Position numbers and translations under genes: made by a program
DNA from: Bacillus mycoides
GTDB taxonomy: Bacteria > Bacillota > Bacilli > Bacillales > Bacillaceae_G
Direction: 5' to 3'
Assembly: GCF_001757995.1 (NCBI RefSeq)
Contig: NZ_LXLV01000024.1
Span: 1 to 53,249, forward strand
DNA length: 53,249 nt
Part shown: piece after piece, positions 45,294 through 53,249 of the stretch
Numbering within the stretch: position 1 is the stretch's first letter
Layout of the letters: each line of letters opens with the position of its first letter
The notes under the pieces: generated by a model
What the model was told of the DNA's origin: nothing
What the model saw: the letters and a program-made list of their open reading frames with translations, nothing else
Databases searched by the model: none

Positions 45294-45344
45294 GTGAGAA
45301 TAGAGAAAAACAATGAAAAAGTGCTATGCAATTTAAAGAAATGA
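45294..45344 (+). CDS. 16-codon upstream ORF overlapping the brnQ start
   Basis: A GTG-started ORF of 16 codons (VRIEKNNEKVLCNLKK) ends in TGA at 45342-45344, overlapping the ATG of brnQ (45341-45343) as ATGA. GAGGAGG lies about 14 bases before the GTG, and brnQ itself has no good ribosome-binding site. This arrangement fits translational coupling or leader-peptide control. Confidence 0.45.
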   Translation: MRIEKNNEKVLCNLKK

Positions 45345-46678
45345 AGGGACGATTAAGGCCAGGTGATACGCTAGCAATTGGTTTAATGTTATTTGCATTA
45401 TTTTTAGGAGCAGGAAATTTAATTTTTCCACCAGTTTTAGGTCAACAAGCAGGAGAAAATGTTTGGATTGCTACAATTGGATTCCTTGTAACGGGAGTCG
45501 GTTTACCCCTATTAGCTGTCACAGCTGTCGCGTTTGTAGAGGGGGACTTGAAAGCGCTATCTTCAAGAGTTCACCCTATATTTGCGTTTGTTTTTCCACT
45601 CATTAGTTATTTAGCAATTGGACCATTCTTTGCAATCCCGCGTACGGGGGCTGTTTCGTTTGAAATGGGGATGAAGCCGTTTTTATCAGAAGCAATGGTT
45701 TCAGAATGGTACATGCTATTTCTTTTCACTATAGTTTTCTTCGGAATAACGTGGTATTTATCATTAAATCCGTCTAAATTAGTTGATTGGTTTGGAAAGT
45801 TTCTTACACCATTATTAGTATTAATTGTGGCTGTTATCGTTGGAAAGGCAATTATTGATCCGATTGGAACACCGGCAACGCCGTTAGCTGCTTATAAAGA
45901 AAATGCTTTCTTTGGTGGGTTTATTCAAGGGTATTTAACGATGGATGCAATTAGTGCTCTTGTATTTGGAATTGTTGTTGTACAAGTTATTCGCTCTAAA
46001 GGGATAAAAGAGAGTGGACAAATTGCAAAAATAACAGTCGTATCAGGTATTATTGCTGTATTGGGCCTAACGTTAATATATTTATCACTTGCTTATCTCG
46101 GTTCTACAAGTACATCGCTTGGTGTGTCGGAGAACGGTGGTCTTATTTTAACGAATGTTGTAAATGAGTTATATGGAACAAGTGGTAAAATTTTATTAGG
46201 TCTTGTTATTATACTCGCTTGTTTAACAACTTCTGTTGGATTAACATCTGCCTGTGCGGGCTTCTTTACAAACTTATTCCCAAAACTTTCGCATAGAACG
46301 ATTGTAACGATGGTATGTGTGTTTAGTTTAATTGTATCTAACTTAGGATTGACACAATTAATCGCAGTAACTTTACCAGTGTTAATGATCATTTATCCAG
46401 TTGCAATTGTATTAATTGTACTTTCGTATTTCCATAAATGGATTGGAAAGCGTAATACAATTTATATTGGAGCAATATTAGGTGCCTTGTCAATTAGCTT
46501 ATTTAATGGTTTAGAAAGTGCGAATATCAAAATTGATGCAATTTCAAATGTACTACAAATGTTACCATTATATAAAGAAGGAATAGGATGGTTAATCCCA
46601 GCATGTATTGGCGGGGTTCTCGGTTTCTTCTTCTATACATCAAATGAATCAAGTGAGTTACAAAAGAAAGGTGCCTAG
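45341..46678 (+). CDS. brnQ: Branched-chain amino acid transporter BrnQ
   Basis: A 445-residue (from MKGRLRPG) sodium-coupled branched-chain amino acid carrier of the LIVCS family, with 12 or so helices. The signature N-terminus IGLMLFALFLGAGNLIFPP is clear. I prefer the ATG at 45341 because it forms ATGA with the upstream ORF; an ATG five codons earlier is possible but has a stop just upstream and no ribosome-binding site. A CodY-like box and upstream ORFs precede it, in line with nutrient control of leucine, isoleucine and valine uptake. Terminator overlaps its stop. Confidence 0.93.
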   Translation: MKGRLRPGDTLAIGLMLFALFLGAGNLIFPPVLGQQAGENVWIATIGFLVTGVGLPLLAVTAVAFVEGDLKALSSRVHPIFAFVFPLISYLAIGPFFAIPRTGAVSFEMGMKPFLSEAMVSEWYMLFLFTIVFFGITWYLSLNPSKLVDWFGKFLTPLLVLIVAVIVGKAIIDPIGTPATPLAAYKENAFFGGFIQGYLTMDAISALVFGIVVVQVIRSKGIKESGQIAKITVVSGIIAVLGLTLIYLSLAYLGSTSTSLGVSENGGLILTNVVNELYGTSGKILLGLVIILACLTTSVGLTSACAGFFTNLFPKLSHRTIVTMVCVFSLIVSNLGLTQLIAVTLPVLMIIYPVAIVLIVLSYFHKWIGKRNTIYIGAILGALSISLFNGLESANIKIDAISNVLQMLPLYKEGIGWLIPACIGGVLGFFFYTSNESSELQKKGA

Positions 46679-46696
46679 GCGCCTTTCTTTTTTTTG
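46662..46696 (+). terminator. Terminator of brnQ
   Basis: A 14-base stem (AAAAGAAAGGTGCC and its near complement) spanning the stop codon, with a T run. Confidence 0.88.
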
Positions 46697-46745
46697 AAGG
46701 GGATTTTTATGTTTTGTCTAAGTAGTAATTGGGAGGATTGATAAA

Positions 46746-47075
46746 ATGGCTAGTTTTGAAGGGTTTTTAAATTTGGATTTGCGAATTGGGACGGTAAGAA
46801 AGGCGGAGGAATTTAAAGAAGCAAGGGTTCCTGCAATTAAGTTAGAAATTGATTTTGGAGAGTTAGGGGTTAAGCAATCTAGTGCTCAAATTACGAAAAG
46901 GTACAGCCCAGAAGATTTAATCGGTCAACAAGTGGTTGCTGTTGTGAATTTTCCACCAAAGCGTGTGGCAGGATTTAAATCGGAAGTGCTTGTACTTGGC
47001 GGAGTTCCTGAAGCTGGCGATGTTGTTTTACTTCAGCCTAATATGGAACTACCGAATGGAACGAAAATTAGTTAG
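46746..47075 (+). CDS. csaA: CsaA-like chaperone
   Basis: A 109-residue tRNA-binding-fold (OB) protein of CsaA type, a dimeric cytoplasmic chaperone linked to Sec-dependent export in B. subtilis. Motifs include [12 protein letters not shown] (10-21), the QSSAQIT segment, and [18 protein letters not shown] near 68-85. Length is normal. Start is ATG behind GGGAGGATTG. A DinB-like gene begins just after its stop, likely in the same transcript. Confidence 0.92.
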   Translation: MASFEGFLNLDLRIGTVRKAEEFKEARVPAIKLEIDFGELGVKQSSAQITKRYSPEDLIGQQVVAVVNFPPKRVAGFKSEVLVLGGVPEAGDVVLLQPNMELPNGTKIS

Positions 47076-47094
47076 TGTGAAGGTAGGTGTTAAT

Positions 47095-47622
47095 TTGGAT
47101 ATCGGACGAGAATATTTACAATGTGCAATTTCGAATTTCAAAGCAACACAAAAACAAGGAGAACGAGTACTTTCTCAATTATCTTATGAACAGATAATGT
47201 GGTCTTCTCATGAAGAGACAAATAGTATTGCGATTATTATTAAGCATTTACATGGAAATATGTGTTCAAGGTGGACGAATTTTTTAACGTCTGATGGTGA
47301 AAAAACAGATCGTAACCGAGATGGTGAATTTGAAGGCGGCTACAATTCAAAACAAGAAGCTCTTACTGCGTGGCAAGAAGGATGGGATTATGTTTTTGAA
47401 ACTTTGGATAATTTAACGCCAGAGAAGGTTTCGCAGAAAGTATACATTCGCGGAGAAGAACACACTGTAATGCAAGCAATCGAAAGGCAAATTTCTCACT
47501 ATGCTTTACATATTGGACAAATTATTTACATTGGTAAAATGTTAAAAGAAAATGAATGGGAGTGTTTAAGCATTCCTAGAGGTCAGTCTACTAGTTATTT
47601 ACAGAAAAAACGTTCAACGTAA
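47095..47622 (+). CDS. DinB-family protein (DUF1572-like)
   Basis: A 175-residue four-helix protein with DinB/DUF1572 features: IIIKHLHGNMCSRWTNFL (about 36-53) and the C-terminal ISHYALHIGQIIYIGK, whose His residues form the metal site. Start is TTG at 47095 behind AGGTAGGT; a GTG at 47077 is also in frame. It begins 20 bases after csaA. Its 3' end overlaps the converging small membrane gene by 28 bases. Function unknown. Confidence 0.8.
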   Translation: MDIGREYLQCAISNFKATQKQGERVLSQLSYEQIMWSSHEETNSIAIIIKHLHGNMCSRWTNFLTSDGEKTDRNRDGEFEGGYNSKQEALTAWQEGWDYVFETLDNLTPEKVSQKVYIRGEEHTVMQAIERQISHYALHIGQIIYIGKMLKENEWECLSIPRGQSTSYLQKKRST

Positions 47623-47915
47623 TAATATGAAAAAAATCGATATAAGATAGGAAGCAAAAAAATAAGCCAAACGATAGATGGCTCTGTGAACATTAGAATG
47701 CTACCTACAATAAGCCCATATATAATAAGAAAGAAACCAAAGAGTGTATTTATAGGAATAAAACGTGAGACAAATAATTGCTGATTTTTGAAACAAGTGT
47801 TGTGAAATAAATAAAAGCGGAAATGCCATGTAGAGGTAATAAGATCTTTCTTTCTCGCTATTCTTTTTTTACATGTATGACAGATGAATGGTGGCTGGAT
47901 TTCGTTACACTCCAT
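47595..47915 (-). CDS. Small membrane protein with Cys pairs
   Basis: A 106-residue protein. Residues 1-50 are cytoplasmic-like with CHTC and HNTC motifs that could bind zinc (Cys12, Cys15, His/Cys near 39-41), followed by two membrane helices (about 58-75 and 80-95). It overlaps the upstream gene by 11 bases and so is coupled to it. Its 3' end overlaps the converging DinB gene. I do not recognise it; start ATG has no strong ribosome-binding site. Confidence 0.55.
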   Translation of the reverse strand: MECNEIQPPFICHTCKKRIARKKDLITSTWHFRFYLFHNTCFKNQQLFVSRFIPINTLFGFFLIIYGLIVGSILMFTEPSIVWLIFLLPILYRFFSYYYVERFFCK

Positions 47916-48210
47916 TTTTAGAATTCATTAGTTTCATAATAATTTGAGACAAAATTAAGTACAAAGTGTATATCCCTATATACGCTCCTGCAAGTAGAAA
48001 AAGTGGATTTAGTAAAATCCCATGAATGCTTGTCATGAAAACTAAATTTTGTATTAAAACATCATATATATTAATAGAAATAATTGTCCCGAGTACATAC
48101 AGTGCTAAGTATGCGAAAATATGTAGCACAATACGAATTTTAGGATGTAAAGCAAGTAAATAAAAAGTAATTGATAAAGCGATTGGTAATGCTCCTATTA
48201 GTAGCTTCAA
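47905..48210 (-). CDS. Small membrane protein
   Basis: A 101-residue protein with about three membrane helices (5-22, 28-48 and 65-92). Start is TTG at 48210, six bases after GAGGTGA. It overlaps the next gene by 11 bases, and the pair likely forms a two-gene operon. I do not recognise either protein. Confidence 0.6.
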   Translation of the reverse strand: MKLLIGALPIALSITFYLLALHPKIRIVLHIFAYLALYVLGTIISINIYDVLIQNLVFMTSIHGILLNPLFLLAGAYIGIYTLYLILSQIIMKLMNSKNGV

Positions 48211-48299
48211 TTCATTTCACCTCATTAACAATATAGCCGAAATTTAAGCGGTCTATTCTCTAGAGCTTGTACATAACTTGAAATAGAGAGGGTGATAGT

Positions 48300-49454
48300 A
48301 TGAATCGAGGCTTTTTTTATGTGAAATTAACAAGTGTACGCAAGTTAATTTTATTTGTTATTACTACGGTATTAGCGACTTTTTTTCTTATTAGTGTAAT
48401 GGTAACTTCCATGAAAGAGACGAAGTCAACGTATTTATATAATTGGTTAAATGAGTTATCAATGAATGGTTACATGTACGTTATTGGGAAAGAGAATCAT
48501 TATTTTACACAGGAGTACCGGAATTTGAATCAAGACTTTTCTATTTCTTCATTCCTCTTTTCGATGGCTACGAATATTCGTTTTGATGATGTACGTAGTT
48601 TTGTCGGAAAGGAGCTTCCGGGATTTGGAAAGTATGATACAGAAATCGTTATAGCAGGTGAAGGAACAAATTACTCCAACTTACCGATAGAATCGAGTGT
48701 TCCTCTTGAAGAAGTAGTGAAGGAACGGACTGGAGAAGCTGGACAAGTTCCTAAGCCTGATCCGAATAAAGAGAAGAAACAACCATCTCAAACGACGGGA
48801 AAAAGACAAGTTGCATTGATTTATCATTCACATAGCTGGGAATCTTATTTGCCGTTACTCAACTTAACGAATGATCCAAATCCAAATAAAGCAACGAGTT
48901 CTGTAACGAATATTTCAATAGTTGGCGATCGATTGCGTGAACAGTTAGAAAGTGAAGGAATTGGTGCTACTAACGATAAAACTGATGTTGGTCAAAAATT
49001 AATAAGTAAAGGATTAAACAGTAATAGTTCTTATAAACTATCACGAGAAATTGTACAAGAAGCGATGGCTGGTAATAAAGAACTCCAATATTTTTTCGAT
49101 TTGCACCGTGATAGTGCACGGAAAAATGTCACGACAAAAACAATTGGAGATAAATCATATGCAAAGCTTGCTTTTGTAATTGGGAAAGGAAATAAAAATT
49201 ATGAAAAGAACTTACAATTAGCAACAGCTCTTCATGAGGAAATTAATAAGAAATATCCAGGAGTGAGCCGTGGTGTAATTCAAAAAGGGTTCCAAACAGG
49301 AAATGGAGTTTATAATCAAGACTTATCAGGACAGGCGATTTTAATTGAAGTTGGTGGCGTAGATAATACAGAGGAAGAATTAAATAGATCGATTGATGTT
49401 CTTGCTAAAGCATTTGGAGGGTATTTTTGGCAAGCGGAAAAAGTGAATGGATAA
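48300..49454 (+). CDS. spoIIP: Stage II sporulation protein P (SpoIIP)
   Basis: A 384-residue peptidoglycan hydrolase. A membrane helix (about 16-36) anchors the protein, followed by a linker and catalytic domain with YHSHSWES (175-182), FFDLHRDS, and LIEVGGVDN near the C-terminus. SpoIIP removes peptides and glycan crosslinks with SpoIID and SpoIIM to drive forespore engulfment. Start is ATG behind GAGAGGGTG. In B. subtilis spoIIP follows gpr; no gpr is here, so this may be a second copy. Confidence 0.92.
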   Translation: MNRGFFYVKLTSVRKLILFVITTVLATFFLISVMVTSMKETKSTYLYNWLNELSMNGYMYVIGKENHYFTQEYRNLNQDFSISSFLFSMATNIRFDDVRSFVGKELPGFGKYDTEIVIAGEGTNYSNLPIESSVPLEEVVKERTGEAGQVPKPDPNKEKKQPSQTTGKRQVALIYHSHSWESYLPLLNLTNDPNPNKATSSVTNISIVGDRLREQLESEGIGATNDKTDVGQKLISKGLNSNSSYKLSREIVQEAMAGNKELQYFFDLHRDSARKNVTTKTIGDKSYAKLAFVIGKGNKNYEKNLQLATALHEEINKKYPGVSRGVIQKGFQTGNGVYNQDLSGQAILIEVGGVDNTEEELNRSIDVLAKAFGGYFWQAEKVNG

Positions 49455-49488
49455 AGTGGGAATTTAATTAGCCCCCATCAAACAGGAT

Positions 49489-49535
49489 ACCCGTTAATAC
49501 GGGAAAACGTAAGCGAGAAGCTTACGGTTTTTTTT
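49489..49535 (+). terminator. Double hairpin and terminator of spoIIP
   Basis: CCCGT/ACGGG hairpin (49490-49503), then CGTAAGC (49508-49514) with GCTTACG (49520-49526) and a T8 tail. Confidence 0.82.
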
Positions 49536-49711
49536 ATTCATAATCTATAGGTAGAAAGACATGTCACATTATAGACAAAATTCCCTATTATTATATCGAT
49601 ATCGAAATTTGTCTATTTATAGTAAGGAATTTAAAGAGGAATTTTCGGAATAGTGGAGAAAATCTTTTTACAAGGAAAATTTTTAACTAACAGAATGGGT
49701 AGGGGATCAAG

Positions 49712-50209
49712 GTGATACGAGAGATTAGAGTAGAAGATGCAGCATCATTTTTGCATTTAAGTAAGCAATTAGATGAAGAAACGAAATTTATGTTATACGA
49801 ACCAGGAGAACGAAAAACTACAGTAGAGCAACAAGAAAAGATGGTCCACCGTTTTATAGAAAATGAATATGCGACAATATTTGTAGCAGTTGAAGAAGAG
49901 AGAATAGTAGGGTTTATTTTAGTTAATGGAAATAATATTCAAAGAAAGAGACATGTGGCAGGCATTGTAATTGGTATATTGCAAGAGTATAGTGGCCGAG
50001 GTATTGGAACGAGTTTGTTTAAAGAAGTAGAGAAGTGGGCAAGATTACATGATGTATGGCGTTTAGAATTAACGGTAATGGCCCACAATACAAGAGCTCA
50101 GGCACTATATAGCAAAATTGGATTTGAACAAGAAGGTGTCAAAAAATCTGCGCTTATCATCGATGGAAAAGGTGTCGATGAGTATGAAATGGCCAAATTA
50201 TTAAAATAA
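49712..50209 (+). CDS. GNAT acetyltransferase
   Basis: A 165-residue GNAT protein with the acetyl-CoA loop LQEYSGRGIGTSLFKEVEKWA (about 89-109 with the core SGRGIGT) and C-terminal NTRAQALYSKIGFEQEG. Start is GTG behind AGGGGAT. It lies 11 bases before a VanY-type carboxypeptidase gene, so the two are likely in one operon. Substrate unknown. Confidence 0.82.
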   Translation: MIREIRVEDAASFLHLSKQLDEETKFMLYEPGERKTTVEQQEKMVHRFIENEYATIFVAVEEERIVGFILVNGNNIQRKRHVAGIVIGILQEYSGRGIGTSLFKEVEKWARLHDVWRLELTVMAHNTRAQALYSKIGFEQEGVKKSALIIDGKGVDEYEMAKLLK

Positions 50210-50220
50210 GAGGTCGTTAT

Positions 50221-50961
50221 ATGAAAAAAAGATGGGCACTACTTGGTATCGTAGCAATGATACTGATTGTTGGAGTAGCAGGAATAAATTATAAGATGTA
50301 CAAGGATCAAGAGGCGCGGGAAGTGAATGTAAACAATATATTCCCGAAAGCAAAAGAAACGATTGCTAATATGGATGGGGATATCGCAGTCATTAGTAAT
50401 CCAAATTCGATGCTTGTACTTGTGAATAAAAATAGGCGGTTACCAGATGGGTATAGACCACCGGATTTAGTTATTCCGAAAGTACGTTACTCTAGTGAAG
50501 GTGATCAAGAGAAGAAAAAAATGAGGAAAGAGGCAGCGATGGCACTTGAGGAAATGTTTCAGCAAGCCGATAATGAGCGGATTTTCCTTTTTGCAGTCTC
50601 TGGATTTAGATCTTTTGATCGACAAAAAGCATTAAATACAATGTATAAAAGACAAGATGGAGAAGCAAAGACAGCGATGTCTAGTGCAGTCCCCGGTACG
50701 AGTGAACATCAAACAGGACTAGCTATGGATATTACATCTCAATCTGCTAAATTTCAGCTAGAAACTGTTTTTGGGGAGACGAAAGAAGGAAAGTGGCTTT
50801 CTGAAAATGCCCATAAGTTTGGTTTTGTTATTCGATATACGAAAGAGAAAGAAGGGATTACCGGTTATCGTTATGAACCGTGGCATGTACGGTATGTTGG
50901 GAATCCGCAAGCTACATATTTATATGAAAACCAACTGACGATTGAAGAAGTAACGCAGTAA
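50221..50961 (+). CDS. VanY-type D-Ala-D-Ala carboxypeptidase
   Basis: A 246-residue membrane-anchored metallopeptidase. A signal/anchor helix spans about 7-24; the M15B zinc site is SxHxxGxAxD (Ser161, His163, Gly166, Asp170 in GTSEHQTGLAMD), and the catalytic EPWHVRY (Glu219, His222) follows. It trims the terminal D-Ala of peptidoglycan stem peptides outside the membrane. VanY-like enzymes in the B. cereus group are not necessarily linked to vancomycin resistance. Ribosome-binding site AAGAGG. Operon with the GNAT gene. Confidence 0.92.
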   Translation: MKKRWALLGIVAMILIVGVAGINYKMYKDQEAREVNVNNIFPKAKETIANMDGDIAVISNPNSMLVLVNKNRRLPDGYRPPDLVIPKVRYSSEGDQEKKKMRKEAAMALEEMFQQADNERIFLFAVSGFRSFDRQKALNTMYKRQDGEAKTAMSSAVPGTSEHQTGLAMDITSQSAKFQLETVFGETKEGKWLSENAHKFGFVIRYTKEKEGITGYRYEPWHVRYVGNPQATYLYENQLTIEEVTQ

Positions 50962-50984
50962 TGAATTGAGGGGAGAGGGCTAAG

Positions 50985-51431
50985 ATGACGATGTTATATA
51001 AGAAAAAGGTACATGCATATATTACGAGAGAAAAAGAAGGGGTTATGCAACTACTCGTTTTTAAACATCGTGATATACGAGAGGCTGGTATCCAAGTGCC
51101 AGGTGGGACAGTAGATGAAGGAGAGACGTTAGAGGCAGCAATTTTACGCGAAGTACAAGAAGAATCAGGGCTACGCCATTTTTGTATCGAGCGCTTCCTT
51201 TCTGGTTACATTATTTATATGAAAGAAAAAAAGGAATATCAAAAACGTCATTTTTTCCACATTTCATTATTAACAGATGTGAAAGATACGTGGGAACATA
51301 TAGTAAGTGCTGGTGAGGAAGACAAAGGTTTAGTATTTTGTTATGAGTGGGTTGATATTAACAAATGCCCTGAATTAGCAGGTAAACAAGGAGAGTTTTT
51401 ACATTTGCTAGAAGAGGTATATGTAAAATAA
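50985..51431 (+). CDS. Nudix hydrolase
   Basis: A 148-residue Nudix protein with a canonical box (GGTVDEGETLEAAILREVQEESG split as GGTVDEGETLEAA, ILREVQEESG; about 41-63) including the metal-binding Glu residues. Substrates are nucleoside diphosphate derivatives or oxidised nucleotides, not specified here. Start is ATG behind GAGGGGAGAGG, 23 bases after vanY, probably part of the same transcript. Strong terminator follows. Confidence 0.87.
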   Translation: MTMLYKKKVHAYITREKEGVMQLLVFKHRDIREAGIQVPGGTVDEGETLEAAILREVQEESGLRHFCIERFLSGYIIYMKEKKEYQKRHFFHISLLTDVKDTWEHIVSAGEEDKGLVFCYEWVDINKCPELAGKQGEFLHLLEEVYVK

Positions 51432-51432
51432 T

Positions 51433-51478
51433 AAAAAGGGTCTGAGGCGATATTGAATTCGTTTCAGACTCTTTTTAT
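51433..51478 (+). terminator. Terminator of the Nudix gene
   Basis: A long stem (AAAAAGGGTCTGAGGCG paired with CGTTTCAGACTCTTTTT, with a few wobble pairs) followed by T-rich sequence. Confidence 0.82.
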
Positions 51479-51618
51479 TTCTCTGGAAATTAAAGGTTTT
51501 TAAATAGGTGAGTTGAATTCCTGTATAGGGATAGTAGTTGTTAATGCGAGGAGCGGAGAAAATGAAAAAGTAATAGATATACGTCATATATAAAAGGGCT
51601 TATAAAAGGAGAATGAAA

Positions 51619-53094
51619 ATGGAAATCCAGTTTAATACATTATTGCAAAAAGAATTAACAATTCATGATATACAAACTGCAATGGAGGAGGGGAAGTTAA
51701 CTTCAAAAGAATTAGTCATGTATTATCTTCATAGAATCGCAAAGTATGACCAAGATGGCCCGAAAATCAATTCTATTTTAGAAATAAATCCAGATGCTAT
51801 TTTTATTGCAGAAGCGTTAGATTATGAAAGAAAGACAAAAGGTGTAAGGGGACCATTGCATGGTATACCTGTGTTGCTAAAGGACAATATTGAAACGAAT
51901 GACTCAATGCATACAAGTGCAGGTACGATTGCTCTAGAACAAAATATAAGTAGTGAAGATGCATTTCTTGTTAAAAAGCTCCGAGAAGCAGGTGCGATTA
52001 TAATAGGGAAAGCAAACATGACAGAATTAGCAAACGGAATGTCTTTTGAAATGTGGGCTGGATATAGCGCTAGAGGCGGTCAAACGATTAATCCTTACGG
52101 TACAGGAAAGGATGATATGTTTGTTGGTGGATCGAGTACAGGGTCTGCCATAGCAGTTGCTGCTAATTTTTCAGTATTATCTGTTGGAACAGAAACGGAT
52201 GCTTCTATTTTGAGTCCGGCTGTTCAAAACTCTGTAGTAGGTATTAAACCGACTGTTGGTTTAATTAGCCGTAGAGGCATTATTCCGTTCACATATTCTC
52301 AAGATACAGCCGGTCCGTTTGCTAGAACGGTAACAGATGCTGCTATTCTATTAGGGAGCTTAACGGGAGTGGATGAGAAAGATGTAGCTACTCATAAAAG
52401 TGAAGATATGGCATATCAGGATTATACATCTTACCTTGATGCTAATGGTTTAAATGGAGCGAAGATAGGTGTATTTAGCAATGCACCAAAAGATTATTAC
52501 GAAAATGGTGAGTACGATGAAAAATTGTTTAAGGAAACGATTCAAGTATTACGTAATGAGGGAGCGATAGCAGTAGAAGATATTGATATTCCGTCTTTTC
52601 ATAGGGAATGGAGTTGGGGAGTTCCACTTTATGAACTGAAGCATAGCTTAGATAACTATCTTTCTAAATTACCTTCTACTATTCCAATACATTCTATGTT
52701 GGAGTTAATGGAGTTTAATGAAAATATAGCAGAAAAGGCATTAAAATATGGACAAAATAAATTAGAAAGAAGAAAAGATTTTCCTAATACGTTAAGAAAT
52801 CCTGAATATTTAAATGCCAGATTAGAAGATATATATTTTTCACAAGAACAGGGTATTGATTTTGCATTGGAAAAATATAATCTTGACGCGATACTGTTCC
52901 CTTCCTATATAGGGTCTACTATATGTGCAAAAGCTGGTTATCCTTCTATAGCAATACCGGCTGGATATATGAAAAGCGGGAGGCCTTTTGGGATTACTCT
53001 TTCGAGTACTGCTTTTAGTGAAGGGACATTAATTAAACTAGCATACGCTTTTGAACAGGCGACAAAACATAGAAAGATACCAAACTTATCATGA
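51619..53094 (+). CDS. Amidase-signature family hydrolase
   Basis: A 491-residue amidase-signature enzyme. The Ser-cisSer-Lys triad is Lys88 (VLLKDNIET), Ser172 (GGSSTGS) and Ser196 (TETDASILSP). The nucleophile region has Ala where Gly is usual. It would hydrolyse a carboxamide or similar; the sequence is GatA-like but no gatB or gatC is next to it. Start is ATG at 51619, seven bases after AAAAGGAG; an ATG at 51613 is too close. Single gene; an IS3-like end lies downstream. Confidence 0.88.
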   Translation: MEIQFNTLLQKELTIHDIQTAMEEGKLTSKELVMYYLHRIAKYDQDGPKINSILEINPDAIFIAEALDYERKTKGVRGPLHGIPVLLKDNIETNDSMHTSAGTIALEQNISSEDAFLVKKLREAGAIIIGKANMTELANGMSFEMWAGYSARGGQTINPYGTGKDDMFVGGSSTGSAIAVAANFSVLSVGTETDASILSPAVQNSVVGIKPTVGLISRRGIIPFTYSQDTAGPFARTVTDAAILLGSLTGVDEKDVATHKSEDMAYQDYTSYLDANGLNGAKIGVFSNAPKDYYENGEYDEKLFKETIQVLRNEGAIAVEDIDIPSFHREWSWGVPLYELKHSLDNYLSKLPSTIPIHSMLELMEFNENIAEKALKYGQNKLERRKDFPNTLRNPEYLNARLEDIYFSQEQGIDFALEKYNLDAILFPSYIGSTICAKAGYPSIAIPAGYMKSGRPFGITLSSTAFSEGTLIKLAYAFEQATKHRKIPNLS

Positions 53095-53121
53095 ATAGAG
53101 AATACAAAAGGACAGGTGAAC

Positions 53122-53249
53122 TGATATTATCCCCTTAAGGTAGACAGTGTAAAAAGACCATGAATACACATGGATGTTACACTTTTACTTGGAGGGGATT
53201 TTATTATGGTTAAAAAAGGGGATAAATTTCAAACTTATTCAGATGAGAT
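53122..53249 (+). mobile_element. Left end of a probable IS3-family element (partial)
   Basis: From about 53122 the sequence reads TGATATTATCCCCTTAAGG, with a TG terminus and a T/C-rich track like IS3-family left ends. A hairpin (GTGTAA 53147-53152 with TTACAC 53177-53182, with an inner CATG/CATG) lies before the first ORF, a common guard against outside transcription. The right end and any target duplication are outside the window. Confidence 0.5.
53206..53249 (+). CDS. Transposase OrfA N-terminus (cut by window end)
   Basis: ATG at 53206 behind GGAGGGG opens MVKKGDKFQTYSDE, the start of an IS3-type OrfA (helix-turn-helix) protein, truncated by the window edge. Fourteen complete codons are visible. 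Confidence 0.6.
   Translation, partial: MVKKGDKFQTYSDE

Noticed and set aside
44941-45340. T-box riboswitch upstream of brnQ
   Set aside because: I saw no GGGTGGNACCGCG-type antiterminator box or matching terminator, so a T-box is not supported.
51562-51573. Three-codon ORF (MKK) before the amidase
   Set aside because: It has a good GGAG upstream but is too short to support beyond chance.

Overview
The window looks like chromosomal DNA of a Bacillus cereus-group bacterium (B. cereus, thuringiensis or anthracis type). The reasons are low GC, strong Bacillus-type Shine-Dalgarno sequences with frequent TTG and GTG starts, a divergent exsB/cotH exosporium pair, a bacillithiol-dependent FosB with all metal ligands, and many spore-former genes (SpoIIP, a YjcZ-type peptide, a CotF-like protein, a SpoVB-family flippase). 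No rRNA or tRNA gene was seen. An IS3-like element appears to start at the right edge.

Layout. 0-9 kb: intracellular subtilisin; an ArsR regulator facing an aldo/keto reductase across a perfect 44-bp palindrome; a doubly broken MFS efflux gene; DinB; an RsgA-like GTPase behind a short leader ORF; a chemoreceptor. 9-21 kb: YkvI-like transporter, Dps, an alpha/beta hydrolase, a luciferase-like monooxygenase, flavin amine oxidase, acetyltransferases, a second aldo/keto reductase, a CobW-type metallochaperone GTPase, and a PadR-VOC operon with a palindromic operator. 21-29 kb: ZnuA-type zinc-binding lipoprotein with two Zur-like boxes, NamA, Ogt, an oligopeptide-binding protein, and a fosB-SDR-histidine phosphatase operon. 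29-40 kb: exsB (19 tandem six-residue repeats) facing cotH, then Nudix, DedA, flippase, CorA, a YcgR/YcgQ-like membrane pair, thioesterase, cardiolipin synthase, CotF-like protein and a small lipoprotein. 40-53 kb: a structured intergenic element, a CNNM/DUF456 operon, a divergent region with CodY-like boxes between an orphan OppB-like permease and a CbpA-like CBS protein, brnQ behind upstream ORFs, csaA, DinB, two small membrane proteins, spoIIP, a GNAT-VanY-Nudix cluster and an amidase.

How genes work together. CotH is an atypical kinase of spore-coat proteins and ExsB is its likely Thr-rich target, so this pair is the clearest functional module. Zinc handling is suggested by znuA with its boxes, the CobW GTPase and the His-rich YcgQ-like protein. 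Nutrient control is suggested by CodY-like sites near the permease, cbpA and brnQ. Convergent genes are packed tightly, and several stop codons lie inside bidirectional terminator hairpins.

The points most worth a second look are the exsB repeat array open in several frames on both strands, the 44-bp palindrome, the leader ORF before an RsgA-like GTPase lacking the usual G4 aspartate, the brnQ upstream ORF with an ATGA overlap, the paired Zur-like boxes, the structured element at 40.2-40.4 kb, and two genes disrupted by in-frame TGA codons. All family assignments come from reading the sequence and recalled family knowledge; no database search was run.
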